From: Haloferula luteola
GTDB lineage: Bacteria > Verrucomicrobiota > Verrucomicrobiia > Verrucomicrobiales > Akkermansiaceae
Assembly (NCBI RefSeq): GCF_014201715.1
Contig: NZ_JACHFD010000011.1
Location: forward strand, 62,001-126,000
Direction: 5' to 3'
DNA: 64,000 nt
Shown piece by piece: positions 52,310 through 60,313 of this stretch. Under the pieces are notes generated by a model. It saw only the letters and a list, made by a program, of their open reading frames with translations, had not been told where the DNA came from and did not search any database. The position numbers and the translations under genes were made by a program. Numbering within the stretch: the stretch's first letter is position 1; each line of letters starts with the position of its first letter.

Positions 52310-53406
52310 AGAGCGAAATCGAGCAAAGAGCTGCCTTCGAGCGGTTGCGGTATGGGCAGTGTTGGGAAGATGCCGCGGTGTTGGTGAAGGCTCTGGATCC
52401 CCGCGGGCGACGTTGTGTGAGCATTGGCTCGGCGGGTGACAATAGTTTTGCCCTGTTGGCTGCCGGTGCAGAGAGGGTGGATGTGGTGGAAATGAATCCG
52501 GCCCAAGTGGCAGCCATTGAACTACGGAAGGCGGGGTATTTGCATTTGGACTACGAGGCATTTGGCGAGTTGCTCGGGGTGCGCAGGTCTCGCCGACGTC
52601 GAGAAATTTGGAGGAAAATTCGCGGGGAGCTTTCACCTGCGGTCGTCCAATTCTGGGAGCGGCAGAGCGATTGGTGGGAGGTGGGAGCGGTGGGGGTTGG
52701 AAGATTTGAGAACTACTTCAAGGTTTTCCGGGATCGGGTCCTCCCACTCGCGCACTCTCGGGGGAGAGTGTTGGCATTGTTGCAATCTCGAGATCGGAAA
52801 GAGAGGGAGGTGTTCTACCAAGAGATTTGGAACAACCGGCGTTGGCGTTGGATCTTCCAACTGTTTTTTTCGCGGCGGTTGATGGGCTTCCTCGGCCGGG
52901 ATCCCGAGTTTTTCAAATATGTGGAAGGATCGGTAGCGGCCCGAATTCTAGAGAGAACCCGTCATGCGTTGGTTGAATTGGATCCGGCGGTGAATCCGTA
53001 TCTGCGGTGGATTCTCACCGGGGAGTTTGAAGGTGCATGGCCGATCGCGTTGGAGGAGGGAAATTTCGAACGGATCGGAGGAGCTCTGCGTGAGGGAAGA
53101 ATGGAGATTCACGAAGGAAGCTTGGAGTCCTGGTTGGAGCGAAATGAGGACCGGTGGGATGCCTTCAATCTGAGCGATATTTTCGAGTACATGAGCGAGG
53201 CCAACTCCGCGAAGTTATACGAAGGCTTGCTTGGGGTGGCGGCACCCGGGGCGAGGATCGCCTATTGGAACATGCTGGTTCCAAGGTCCTGTCCAGAGGC
53301 GTTGATGCACCGAGTTGAAACCTGTGAAGCGCTCGGCGAAACTTTATGGAGGGAGGATCGTGCGTTTTTTTACAATCGTCTGATCGTGGAGGAGGTGCGG
53401 GGATGA
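52306..53406 (+). CDS. BtaA-like (DUF3419) aminocarboxypropyl transferase
   Basis: A 366-residue protein of the DUF3419 family. The signature is LRYGQCWEDAAVLVKALD near 14-31, with SAM-binding SIGSAGDNSFALL (39-51) and VVEMNPAQ (60-67), and a late SDIFEYMSEANSAKLYEG. BtaA transfers the 3-amino-3-carboxypropyl group of SAM to diacylglycerol to give DGHS, the betaine-lipid precursor. The usual partner BtaB (N-methyltransferase) is not in the window, so the acceptor here may differ. Start and stop are coupled to neighbours (ATGA at 52306 and 53403). Confidence 0.85.
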   Translation: MKSEIEQRAAFERLRYGQCWEDAAVLVKALDPRGRRCVSIGSAGDNSFALLAAGAERVDVVEMNPAQVAAIELRKAGYLHLDYEAFGELLGVRRSRRRREIWRKIRGELSPAVVQFWERQSDWWEVGAVGVGRFENYFKVFRDRVLPLAHSRGRVLALLQSRDRKEREVFYQEIWNNRRWRWIFQLFFSRRLMGFLGRDPEFFKYVEGSVAARILERTRHALVELDPAVNPYLRWILTGEFEGAWPIALEEGNFERIGGALREGRMEIHEGSLESWLERNEDRWDAFNLSDIFEYMSEANSAKLYEGLLGVAAPGARIAYWNMLVPRSCPEALMHRVETCEALGETLWREDRAFFYNRLIVEEVRG

Positions 53407-54698
53407 ATCCTTGGGTGGGGATGGCGGTGGTGACCGGGATCTTGGCGGGGGGCATGTGGATGGTGTCTAAGCAGGCACGGAGATGGGGGTGGGATGCGGA
53501 GGTGGCGAGAAAGTCCATTCACATGGTGATGGGGTTGGTATGCCTCACTTTTCCCCTGCTATTTCGTGAGGCCTGGCCGGTTGGGGCGCTGGCTTGTGGG
53601 GCGACCTTGGGTTTGGCCGTGGTGAGATGGGTGCCACGTTTTCGGAAGGAGGTGGGCGGCGCTCTGCATGGTGTGACTCGTGCGTCGTGGGGGGAGTTGT
53701 GTTTCGCTCCTGCGGTGGCGTTGGTGTTTGTTTTGGCTGGGGATCGGGTGGAGCTCTTTGCGGCACCGGTGCTGGTGTTGACTTTGGCTGATGCGGCGGG
53801 AGCGGTGGCGGGGAGCCGTTGGGGGAGGAGCCGCTACGGAGTGGGTCGGGGCTGGAAGAGCGTCGAAGGTTCTGCCGTTTTCTGGGTGCTGTCGATCGGG
53901 TGCGTGGGTGTTCCTGCGATGATGGCGAGATCCGCCGGATTGGATCAAGTGGTGTGGATGGCGGTGGCGGTGGGTTTGTTGGCCACCATGGCCGAGGGAT
54001 TGTCAGATCGAGGATTGGACAACGCAGTGTTGCCTCTGTGGGTCTTCTTCCTCATGCAGCGCTTTCTGGGATTGGAAGTGAATGAAGTGATGGTTCGCTG
54101 TGGTGTTGTGGTGCTGATGCTATTGGTGATCTTGTTGGTAGGGCGTTTCTCGACGCTGGATGGAGGAGCCCTGATGGCGAGTGCCCTATTGGGGTATGGA
54201 TTGGCGTTGTTGGGAGGGATGGGCTTTCTCGGAGTGGCGATGGGCCTTTTTGCGATTCACCTGTTCACGACAGGGCATCGTCAACTTGGAGGGGTGCTCA
54301 GACATGGGCGTGAATCGGTGTTTGGCGCTGCCTTGGCGATGCTGCCCTGGGCTGCTGCAAAGCCGTGGATCGGGCGAGAGGTGGCGTGGCTGGGATGCGG
54401 TGCAGGCGCTGCGGCTTATTTGGTGATGATGCATGTGGGAACACGGCGGCATTTGGGCCGAAAGGGAGTGGCTCCCTTGGCGGGATTGCTGAAAGTGCTG
54501 GTGGTTCTGGGGGTTCCTGTTGTTTGCAGTGATGGATTCTTGTCGCTGACGGCGGTGGCCATCGGCTTGGCGGGCGGTGCGATGGGCGCGTGGATCTGTG
54601 CGCAATCGACGAAGGAATGTGGGTGGGATGCCCCCGGGTGGGCCATCGCTCGTGGAGTGATGGCTTTGGGGTCTTCTGCTATAATACTAGGAGTCTAG
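53403..54698 (+). CDS. Membrane protein fusing a phytol-kinase-like half and a DUF92-like half
   Basis: A 431-residue membrane protein with many helices. Residues 1-225 match the dolichol/phytol kinase family: RKSIHMVMG (36-44), TLADAAGAVAGSRWGR (127-142), GWKSVEGSAVF (150-160) and EGLSDRGLDNAVLPL (198-212). Residues 240-425 resemble DUF92 (VTE6-type phytyl-phosphate kinase): GRFSTLDGGALMASALLGYGLALLGGMGFLG. Plants have these as separate enzymes (VTE5 and VTE6) that together turn phytol into phytyl diphosphate with CTP. The fusion suggests recycling or supply of a prenyl diphosphate. The DUF92 assignment is less certain than the first half. Confidence 0.72.
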   Translation: MNPWVGMAVVTGILAGGMWMVSKQARRWGWDAEVARKSIHMVMGLVCLTFPLLFREAWPVGALACGATLGLAVVRWVPRFRKEVGGALHGVTRASWGELCFAPAVALVFVLAGDRVELFAAPVLVLTLADAAGAVAGSRWGRSRYGVGRGWKSVEGSAVFWVLSIGCVGVPAMMARSAGLDQVVWMAVAVGLLATMAEGLSDRGLDNAVLPLWVFFLMQRFLGLEVNEVMVRCGVVVLMLLVILLVGRFSTLDGGALMASALLGYGLALLGGMGFLGVAMGLFAIHLFTTGHRQLGGVLRHGRESVFGAALAMLPWAAAKPWIGREVAWLGCGAGAAAYLVMMHVGTRRHLGRKGVAPLAGLLKVLVVLGVPVVCSDGFLSLTAVAIGLAGGAMGAWICAQSTKECGWDAPGWAIARGVMALGSSAIILGV

Positions 54699-54705
54699 TT
54701 TTATC

Positions 54706-55617
54706 ATGAAAATTGAACCAATGGAGACACGGGGAACGACCGCTGACGAGATTTGGGCGGTGGAGGGTGGGCGGGCTCGCGTGGGGCTCTGGTATGAGCA
54801 GGCGCCGGAAGGCATGGGAGGGCGGGTCGGATGTTTGGGGGGCTTTGAGGCGAGGGATGAAGCGGCGGCGGGATGGGTGCTGGAGAAAGGCTGCGCTCGG
54901 TTGAGAGAAATGGGATGTGCGATGGCTGTAGGGCCGATGGATGGGAATACCTGGCGTCGGCATCGCTGGGTGACAGATCGGAGGGAGCGCCCCGCGTTTT
55001 TCATGGAGCCATGCAATCCTCCTGAATGGCCGGTGTGGTGGGCCAAGGCAGGTTTTGACGTGCTTTCGCGCTATTCGTCGTCGCGAATTCAGCTCGGCGA
55101 AATGCGTCCGAATCTGAAAGCACTGGAGAGGCGATTGACTGCAGAGGGGGTGCAACTTCGCCCCCTAGCGATGGCTCGGTTTGAAGAAGAGTTGGGAGGG
55201 ATCTATCAGGTGTGCATCAGTTCGTTCTCGAAAAATTTTCTCTACACACCGTTGGATCGGGAATCGTTTGTGGGGATGTATGCTCCGCTGCGTGAGGTCA
55301 TCCAGTCGGAGTTTGTTTGGGTGGCGGGGAATGGAGACGAGCTCTGTGGGTTTGTTTTTGGGGTTCCTGATGTGGCAGCCCAGCAACGAGGGGAGGAAGC
55401 CGATTTCATTGTGAAAACTCTGGCGGTTTTGCCTGACAAGAGATGGGCAGGTTTGGGCAGCCTTCTCGTGGATCGAGTTCAACAATCGGCGATGGATGCA
55501 GGGTTCCGGCATGGGATTCATGCTCTCCAACGAGAGACTAACCCGTCCCTGAGAATCACCGATCGGTTTGGGGGACAGAGGATGCGTGGCTACGTGCTGA
55601 TGTCGAAAGTGCTATGA
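54706..55617 (+). CDS. GNAT family acyltransferase with N-terminal domain
   Basis: A 303-residue protein. The C-terminal part (about 145-303) is a GNAT fold with the acetyl-CoA loop in KRWAGLGSLLVDRVQ near 250. The N-terminal part (about 15-140) shows AVGPMDGNTWRRHRWVT and FFMEPCNPPEWPVWWAKAGF, a recurrent arrangement in GNATs of unknown role. It could move an acyl group from CoA to an amine. The start ATG 54706 is 7 bp after the preceding stop, so it is the only non-overlapping junction besides the first. Its stop overlaps the ligase start (ATGA). Confidence 0.82.
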   Translation: MKIEPMETRGTTADEIWAVEGGRARVGLWYEQAPEGMGGRVGCLGGFEARDEAAAGWVLEKGCARLREMGCAMAVGPMDGNTWRRHRWVTDRRERPAFFMEPCNPPEWPVWWAKAGFDVLSRYSSSRIQLGEMRPNLKALERRLTAEGVQLRPLAMARFEEELGGIYQVCISSFSKNFLYTPLDRESFVGMYAPLREVIQSEFVWVAGNGDELCGFVFGVPDVAAQQRGEEADFIVKTLAVLPDKRWAGLGSLLVDRVQQSAMDAGFRHGIHALQRETNPSLRITDRFGGQRMRGYVLMSKVL

Positions 55618-57128
55618 ATCTCGTCGATCATTTGGAGCTGCAGGGTTCTCTTCAGCCGGAGGCTCCTGCCTTGGTGGAAGGATCTGGGAAGTGGGTGAGC
55701 TTTGGTGAACTTCGCCGATTGAGCGAGGGGGTGGCCGCGAGGCTCGTTATGAATGGTTTGAAGCCGGGAGACCGGGTGATGGTGTTTCATCCGGTTTCCA
55801 TTTCCTTGTATGCTTTTTTACTGGGGTGCTTTCGAGCTGGCGTGGTGGTGGTTTTCGCAGATCCGTCCGGAGGGCGAGAGTTTCTTGATCAAGTGGCTCG
55901 TCGGGTGGAGCCGGTCGGATTCTTTGGCAGCCGCAAAGGACATGCGTTGCGTTGGCGTTCGCGGCTTCTTCGAAGCATCCCTAAAGCATTTCATCCAGAA
56001 GGTTGGTGGCCGCGATCGGTCGAGGCGATGAGGGTTGGCGGGGAAGCCGAGATCTTGGATGTGGGTGCTGAGCATCCTGCGTTGATCACGTTTACCAGTG
56101 GCAGCACGGGGCTGCCAAAAGGGGCGGTGCGCACCCACGGGTTTCTGTTGGCACAGCACGCGGCGCTGAGTGAGGCGTTGCAACTGAGGTCGGGCGAAAG
56201 GGATTTGGTCACCTTGCCGGTATTTGCGTTGGCGAATTTGGCGAGCGGAGTGACGAGCGTCGTGGCAGATGCGGACTTGGGGAGGCCAGGGGAGGCGAAT
56301 GCGCGGCGGATTCGACGGCAGTGTCAGCAATGGAGGGTGACTCGGGCGACGGGGTCGCCTGCGTTTTTTGAGGCATTGTTGCGAGGGCCAGGCTTTCCGG
56401 AGTTGGAGAAGATATTTACCGGGGGAGGTCCGGTGTTTTCTGACTTGGTCGATCGCCTGAAGGCGGCTCGTTCCGAAATGGGCGTCACGGCGATCTATGG
56501 TTCGACGGAAGCCGAGCCGGTTGCAGAGTGGACGTGTGGGGGATGGACGGAAGCCTGTCGGGAACAGGTGGCTGGTGGAGGCGGGCTACCGGTCGGGCGA
56601 CCGGTGTTGGAGGTGGCGATTTTACCGGATCGATGGGGAGAGTCCCTCCACGCGCTGTGCCCTGAGGCATTTTCAGCAATGAAATTAAAACTCGGAGAGC
56701 GTGGCGAGATTCTGGTGACAGGCCCGCAGGTTTTGAAAGGCTACTTGGATGGCAGGGGTGATGAAGAGACCAAGGTTCGAGTGGGCGAAACCATTTGGCA
56801 TCGAACGGGGGATGCCGGTTGGTTGGACGAGAGGGGCTGTCTTTGGCTCGTGGGCCGTTGCGCCGCACGGATGGGGAATCGGTATCCGTTAGAGATTGAG
56901 GCAGCGTTGAGGGAAGTCTATCCGCGGAAGAGAACGGCCGCGGTGGCGTGGCAGAATCAGGTGATTTTGGTGGTGGAAGGGGAGGTTGATTCGGCCATGG
57001 AGGTGCGAGCTCGTGAGTTGGGATGTGACCGGGTCCTCTCGTTCCCTGAGTTACCAATGGATCGGCGGCATCAATCGAAAGTGAACTACCCAAAGTTGAT
57101 GGAGAGGCTCGCTCGGTCATTGGGTTGA
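55614..57128 (+). CDS. AMP-forming ligase, OleC-like
   Basis: A 504-residue ANL enzyme. Key motifs are TFTSGSTGLPKGA (159-171), GERDLVTLPVFALANLASG, IYGSTEAEPVAE, WHRTGDAGWLDERGCLWLVGR, and a C-terminal PMDRRHQSKVNYPKL with the catalytic Lys. The pattern of FPLFAL-like, YGATEALP-like and DIRHNAKI-like segments is that of OleC-type ligases, which make beta-lactones from beta-hydroxy acids, rather than generic acyl-CoA synthetases. OleA, OleB and OleD are not in the window, so it probably activates another acid. The ATG at 55614 overlaps the GNAT stop. Confidence 0.8.
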   Translation: MNLVDHLELQGSLQPEAPALVEGSGKWVSFGELRRLSEGVAARLVMNGLKPGDRVMVFHPVSISLYAFLLGCFRAGVVVVFADPSGGREFLDQVARRVEPVGFFGSRKGHALRWRSRLLRSIPKAFHPEGWWPRSVEAMRVGGEAEILDVGAEHPALITFTSGSTGLPKGAVRTHGFLLAQHAALSEALQLRSGERDLVTLPVFALANLASGVTSVVADADLGRPGEANARRIRRQCQQWRVTRATGSPAFFEALLRGPGFPELEKIFTGGGPVFSDLVDRLKAARSEMGVTAIYGSTEAEPVAEWTCGGWTEACREQVAGGGGLPVGRPVLEVAILPDRWGESLHALCPEAFSAMKLKLGERGEILVTGPQVLKGYLDGRGDEETKVRVGETIWHRTGDAGWLDERGCLWLVGRCAARMGNRYPLEIEAALREVYPRKRTAAVAWQNQVILVVEGEVDSAMEVRARELGCDRVLSFPELPMDRRHQSKVNYPKLMERLARSLG

Positions 57129-57223
57129 GCGTTTCCGCGGAAGGGTGACGGATCGAGGTTGATGAGAAATTGGGTCTCGAAATGGAATCGACGATGGAGT
57201 GAGCAAAAGTTAAGCCTTTCACC

Positions 57224-57454
57224 ATGAATGCTAGTTCTTCGATGGAGGGGGCTCCGATATTTTTGGTGGTGATCTTGCTGCTGGTCGGTGTTGTCGGTTG
57301 GGGACTTTGGCTGTGGTCGCTGATTCACTGCATCCGGAATCGTTATTTGTCGGATCAGAATCGACTGATCGGGATCGTGCTGATCGTGGCACTCAGCCTG
57401 CTTGGAAGCCTCGTGTATTTGTTTTTGCCGAGGGAGCGGGAGCTGCAGCGCTGA
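57224..57454 (+). CDS. PLDc_N-domain small membrane protein
   Basis: A 76-residue protein with two helices (APIFLVVILLLVGVVGWGLWLWSLIHCI and IGIVLIVALSLLGSLVYLFLP) and the pattern of the PLDc_N domain found at the N-terminus of cardiolipin synthases and, alone, in small membrane proteins. No catalytic part is present. It lies 95 bp after the ligase and ends 3 bp before the dehydrogenase-like gene on the same strand. Confidence 0.7.
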   Translation: MNASSSMEGAPIFLVVILLLVGVVGWGLWLWSLIHCIRNRYLSDQNRLIGIVLIVALSLLGSLVYLFLPRERELQR

Positions 57455-57457
57455 CGA

Positions 57458-58363
57458 ATGAAAGTGTCGATCATAGGTCCCGGTGCGGTCGGGATGACGT
57501 TGGCCTATACCCTGATGTTGCGGAGGATTGCTCGCGAGATCGTGTTGGTGGGAAGAAACCGTGAGAAAGCAGAGGGAGAGGCCCTCGACATGATGCATGC
57601 CCAGGCATTTTTGCAGGTGCCAGTGCGTGTGGATGCCGGTGACGTGGAGGATGTCGCAGGCAGCGAAGTTGTGGTGATGTGCGCCTCGGTTCCGGTGCCA
57701 CCTGGGATCACGGATCGCAATGAAATGGCGCGTGGCAATGTCCTTCTGATGAAGGAGTTGCTTCCGCGTGTCGCCGAGGTCGCTCCGGAGGCGAAGCTAT
57801 TGATGGTGACCAATCCGGTGGATCCGCTGACGTGGTTGGCAATGGAATTGACCGGTTTTCCGCCGGAGCGAGTGATGGGCACCGGCACTTTGGTGGATTC
57901 CATTCGGTTCCGTGAGTTGCTTTCAGGGATGTTGTCGATTCATCCCGACGACTTGCGTGCCTATATTCTCGGGGAACATGGCGAGCGTCAGTTTCCCGCG
58001 ATGAGCGTCGCGCAATCCGGCGGAGAGCGGATCGAGGACACGGCAGAACGTCGAGCGCTGTGCGAAAGAGCGAAGGGGCTTGGAATCGAGGTTTTCCGGA
58101 AGAAGGGCAACACCTGCTATGCGATTGCCCTGGCCGCGGCGTATGTTTTGGAGTCGATGTTGATGAACGAGCGGAGGACGATGCCCTTGAGTGTGAAGAT
58201 CGATGGTTTCCTCGGAGTGGAAGGGGTGTGTTTGAGTCTGCCGGTGGTGGTGGGGAAACAGGGGATCGAGAGAGTCATCCGTCCGGATCTCAATGAGCTG
58301 GAGCAGGAATCCTTTCGCGAGGCGGCGAAGGTGGTCCGGCAGGTAATTGAGGCAGTGGGGTAA
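57458..58363 (+). CDS. Lactate/malate dehydrogenase-like oxidoreductase with unusual residues
   Basis: A 301-residue protein of the LDH/MDH family. The dinucleotide motif is GPGAVG (7-12). Catalytic residues are present: Asn119 (VTNPVD), Asp147 and Arg150, and His174 (GEHGERQFP). Two loops differ. The cofactor position usually occupied by Asp in (L/V)ID is VGRN (31-34), which favours NADP. The substrate loop is SVPVPPGITDRN (77-88), with neither the Gln of LDH nor the Arg of MDH. It probably reduces or oxidises another 2-hydroxy/2-keto acid. It could belong functionally to the operon upstream. Confidence 0.82.
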   Translation: MKVSIIGPGAVGMTLAYTLMLRRIAREIVLVGRNREKAEGEALDMMHAQAFLQVPVRVDAGDVEDVAGSEVVVMCASVPVPPGITDRNEMARGNVLLMKELLPRVAEVAPEAKLLMVTNPVDPLTWLAMELTGFPPERVMGTGTLVDSIRFRELLSGMLSIHPDDLRAYILGEHGERQFPAMSVAQSGGERIEDTAERRALCERAKGLGIEVFRKKGNTCYAIALAAAYVLESMLMNERRTMPLSVKIDGFLGVEGVCLSLPVVVGKQGIERVIRPDLNELEQESFREAAKVVRQVIEAVG

Positions 58364-58406
58364 GGCTCGGAAGAGGGACTCCCGAGCGACCGACGGGTCA
58401 CAAAAG

Positions 58407-58436
58407 AAGCGTCAGCACCCGGAGATGCTGACGCTT
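58407..58436 (-). terminator. Terminator after carboxynorspermidine synthase
   Basis: AAGCGTCAGCA (58407-58417) pairs perfectly with TGCTGACGCTT (58426-58436). Read on the minus strand it is followed by CTTTTG, so it can terminate the minus-strand gene ending at 58478. In the plus direction it lacks a T-tract and only partly serves the dehydrogenase. Confidence 0.75.
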
Positions 58437-58477
58437 GAGGAGATTCGAGGGGCTTTGGGGCGGAGTGGGGGATCGAC

Positions 58478-59701
58478 TCAGGCCACTTGGAATGCGGCCG
58501 CTTGATCGGGGGTCAACTCGACGCAGGTCCAGGGGAGCCCGTGGGCATTCAGGTCCGCCATGAAGGCGTCCGGGTCGTGCTGCTCCATGTTCCAAACGCC
58601 ATCTTTGCGCCACGAGCCTTCGAGCATTTGCTTGGCACCGATCATTGCAGGGACTCCGGTGGTGTAAGAGATGGCCTGGCTCCCGACTTCTTCGAAGCAC
58701 TTCTCGTGATCGCAGATGTTGTAGATATAGACGGCTTTCGGTTGGCCGTCTTTGACGCCGGTGATCACGTTGCCGATGCAGGTGCGGCCCTTGGTGCGCT
58801 CTCCGAGGTCGCCAGGGTTGGGGAGCACGGCTTTGAGGAACTGAAGAGGAATGATTTCCTGCCCCTGATAGATGACGGGGTCGATGCGGGTCATGCCCAC
58901 ATTCTGCAAGACTTCCAGGTGCTTGAGGTAGTTGGGGGAGAAGCTCATCCAGAATTGAGCCCGGCGCAGGGTAGGGATGTGTTTCACGAGGGATTCGAGT
59001 TCCTCGTGGTACATCCGGTAGATTTCGTAGGTGCCAACTTCTTCCGGGCAGGTGAACGACTGATGCAGGGACATGGGGGAGGTTTCGACAAACGTTCCGT
59101 TTTCCCAGTGGCGGCATTCGGCGGTGACTTCACGGATGTTGATTTCCGGGTTGAAGTTGGTGGCGAAAGCGTGGCCGTGGTTGCCGCCATTGACGTCGAT
59201 GATGTCCAGTGTGTGAATTTCATCGAAATGGTGCTTCAGGGCCCAGGCGGTGAAAACATTGGTGACGCCGGGGTCGAAGCCGGAGCCAAGCAGGGCGGAG
59301 CGACCTGCCGAGAGGAACCGCTCCTGAAGATTCCATTGCCAGGAGTATTCGAACTTGGCGACGTCCTTGGGTTCGTAGTTGGCAGTGTCAAGGTAGTCGC
59401 AACCCGCTTCCAAGCAGGCTTCCATCAGGGTGAGATCCTGATAGGGCAGGGCGACATTGATCAGGAGCCGTGCTCCAGTCCGGCGAATCAGTTCGGCGGT
59501 TTCGGCGACGTTATCGGCATCGACCTGAGCCGTGGCAATTTCCCGGCCGGTGCGCATTTTCACGTCGGCTGCGATCGCTTCGCACTTGGAAACCGTGCGG
59601 GAGGCGAGCGTGATTTCACCGAAGACCTCGGGAACCATGGCGCATTTGTGGGCGACGACATTGCCGACGCCACCGGCGCCGATGATCAGGACCTTGTTCA
59701 T
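58478..59701 (-). CDS. Carboxynorspermidine synthase (saccharopine dehydrogenase family)
   Basis: A 407-residue NAD(P)-dependent enzyme. The N-terminus VLIIGAGGVGNVVAHKCA is the dinucleotide site; DYLDTANYEP, ALLGSGFDPGVTNVFTAWALKH and IDVNGGNHGHAFATNFNPEINIREV are typical of carboxynorspermidine/carboxyspermidine dehydrogenase. It condenses aspartate semialdehyde with a diamine and reduces the imine. The ATG at 59701 is the natural start; further upstream the frame is only open by chance. The product would be decarboxylated by NspC at 39846-41054. The divergent gspG promoter shares the 171-bp gap. Confidence 0.92.
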   Translation of the reverse strand: MNKVLIIGAGGVGNVVAHKCAMVPEVFGEITLASRTVSKCEAIAADVKMRTGREIATAQVDADNVAETAELIRRTGARLLINVALPYQDLTLMEACLEAGCDYLDTANYEPKDVAKFEYSWQWNLQERFLSAGRSALLGSGFDPGVTNVFTAWALKHHFDEIHTLDIIDVNGGNHGHAFATNFNPEINIREVTAECRHWENGTFVETSPMSLHQSFTCPEEVGTYEIYRMYHEELESLVKHIPTLRRAQFWMSFSPNYLKHLEVLQNVGMTRIDPVIYQGQEIIPLQFLKAVLPNPGDLGERTKGRTCIGNVITGVKDGQPKAVYIYNICDHEKCFEEVGSQAISYTTGVPAMIGAKQMLEGSWRKDGVWNMEQHDPDAFMADLNAHGLPWTCVELTPDQAAAFQVA

Positions 59702-59872
59702 GATGGCGGGAGTTAGCGGCGGATTGGGCTTCTGCCAAGGGAATCGACGGAAATCGTTCGAATGCAGGGGGATTTTTTCGCCAAAATTGGGAACATTTTT
59801 GCGACAAGTTTGGATTCCCGCGGGTTTGATTCCGACATAAGGGTCCTCGCGACTTCCACGTTCTAAGAATTC

Positions 59873-60313
59873 ATGAAACTTCCCGAAACTCCCCGCCATC
59901 GCCGGGCTGCCGGCTTCTCGCTCCTCGAAATGGTCATCGTTCTTGGCATCATCGCTGTGATCATCGGTGGCGCCATCACGGTCATGGGCAAGGTGGGTGA
60001 TGGTGCGAAGCGCACCCAAGTGAGCGCGGACTTCAATGCCGTGGGCTCCGCGCTGCGGATGTATCAAACGAACAACGGGCGTTTTCCGACCACCCAACAA
60101 GGCATTGATGCCTTGGTCAACAAGCCCTCGAGCACTCCGGTGCCGAAACGCTGGACCAAGCTGATGGACCGCGTGCCGACGGATCCGTGGGGTGAGCCGT
60201 ATGGATACAAGTTCCCTGGCACGGTCGACAACACGATGTTCGAGATCATCAGCAAGGGTCCGGACATGCAGCAGGACACCGAGGATGACATCAGCAGTCA
60301 GAAGGACGAGTGA
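59873..60313 (+). CDS. gspG: Type II secretion major pseudopilin
   Basis: A 146-residue pseudopilin. After a basic leader, the prepilin cleavage site is AAG/FSLLEMVIVLGIIAVIIGG, with Glu at +5. The C-terminal region carries ALRMYQTNNGRFPTTQQGIDALV and DPWGEPYGYKFPG, with the calcium-site signature near the C-terminus. GspG forms the shaft of the pseudopilus. ATG 59873 fits. It opens the pseudopilin operon. Confidence 0.95.
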   Translation: MKLPETPRHRRAAGFSLLEMVIVLGIIAVIIGGAITVMGKVGDGAKRTQVSADFNAVGSALRMYQTNNGRFPTTQQGIDALVNKPSSTPVPKRWTKLMDRVPTDPWGEPYGYKFPGTVDNTMFEIISKGPDMQQDTEDDISSQKDE

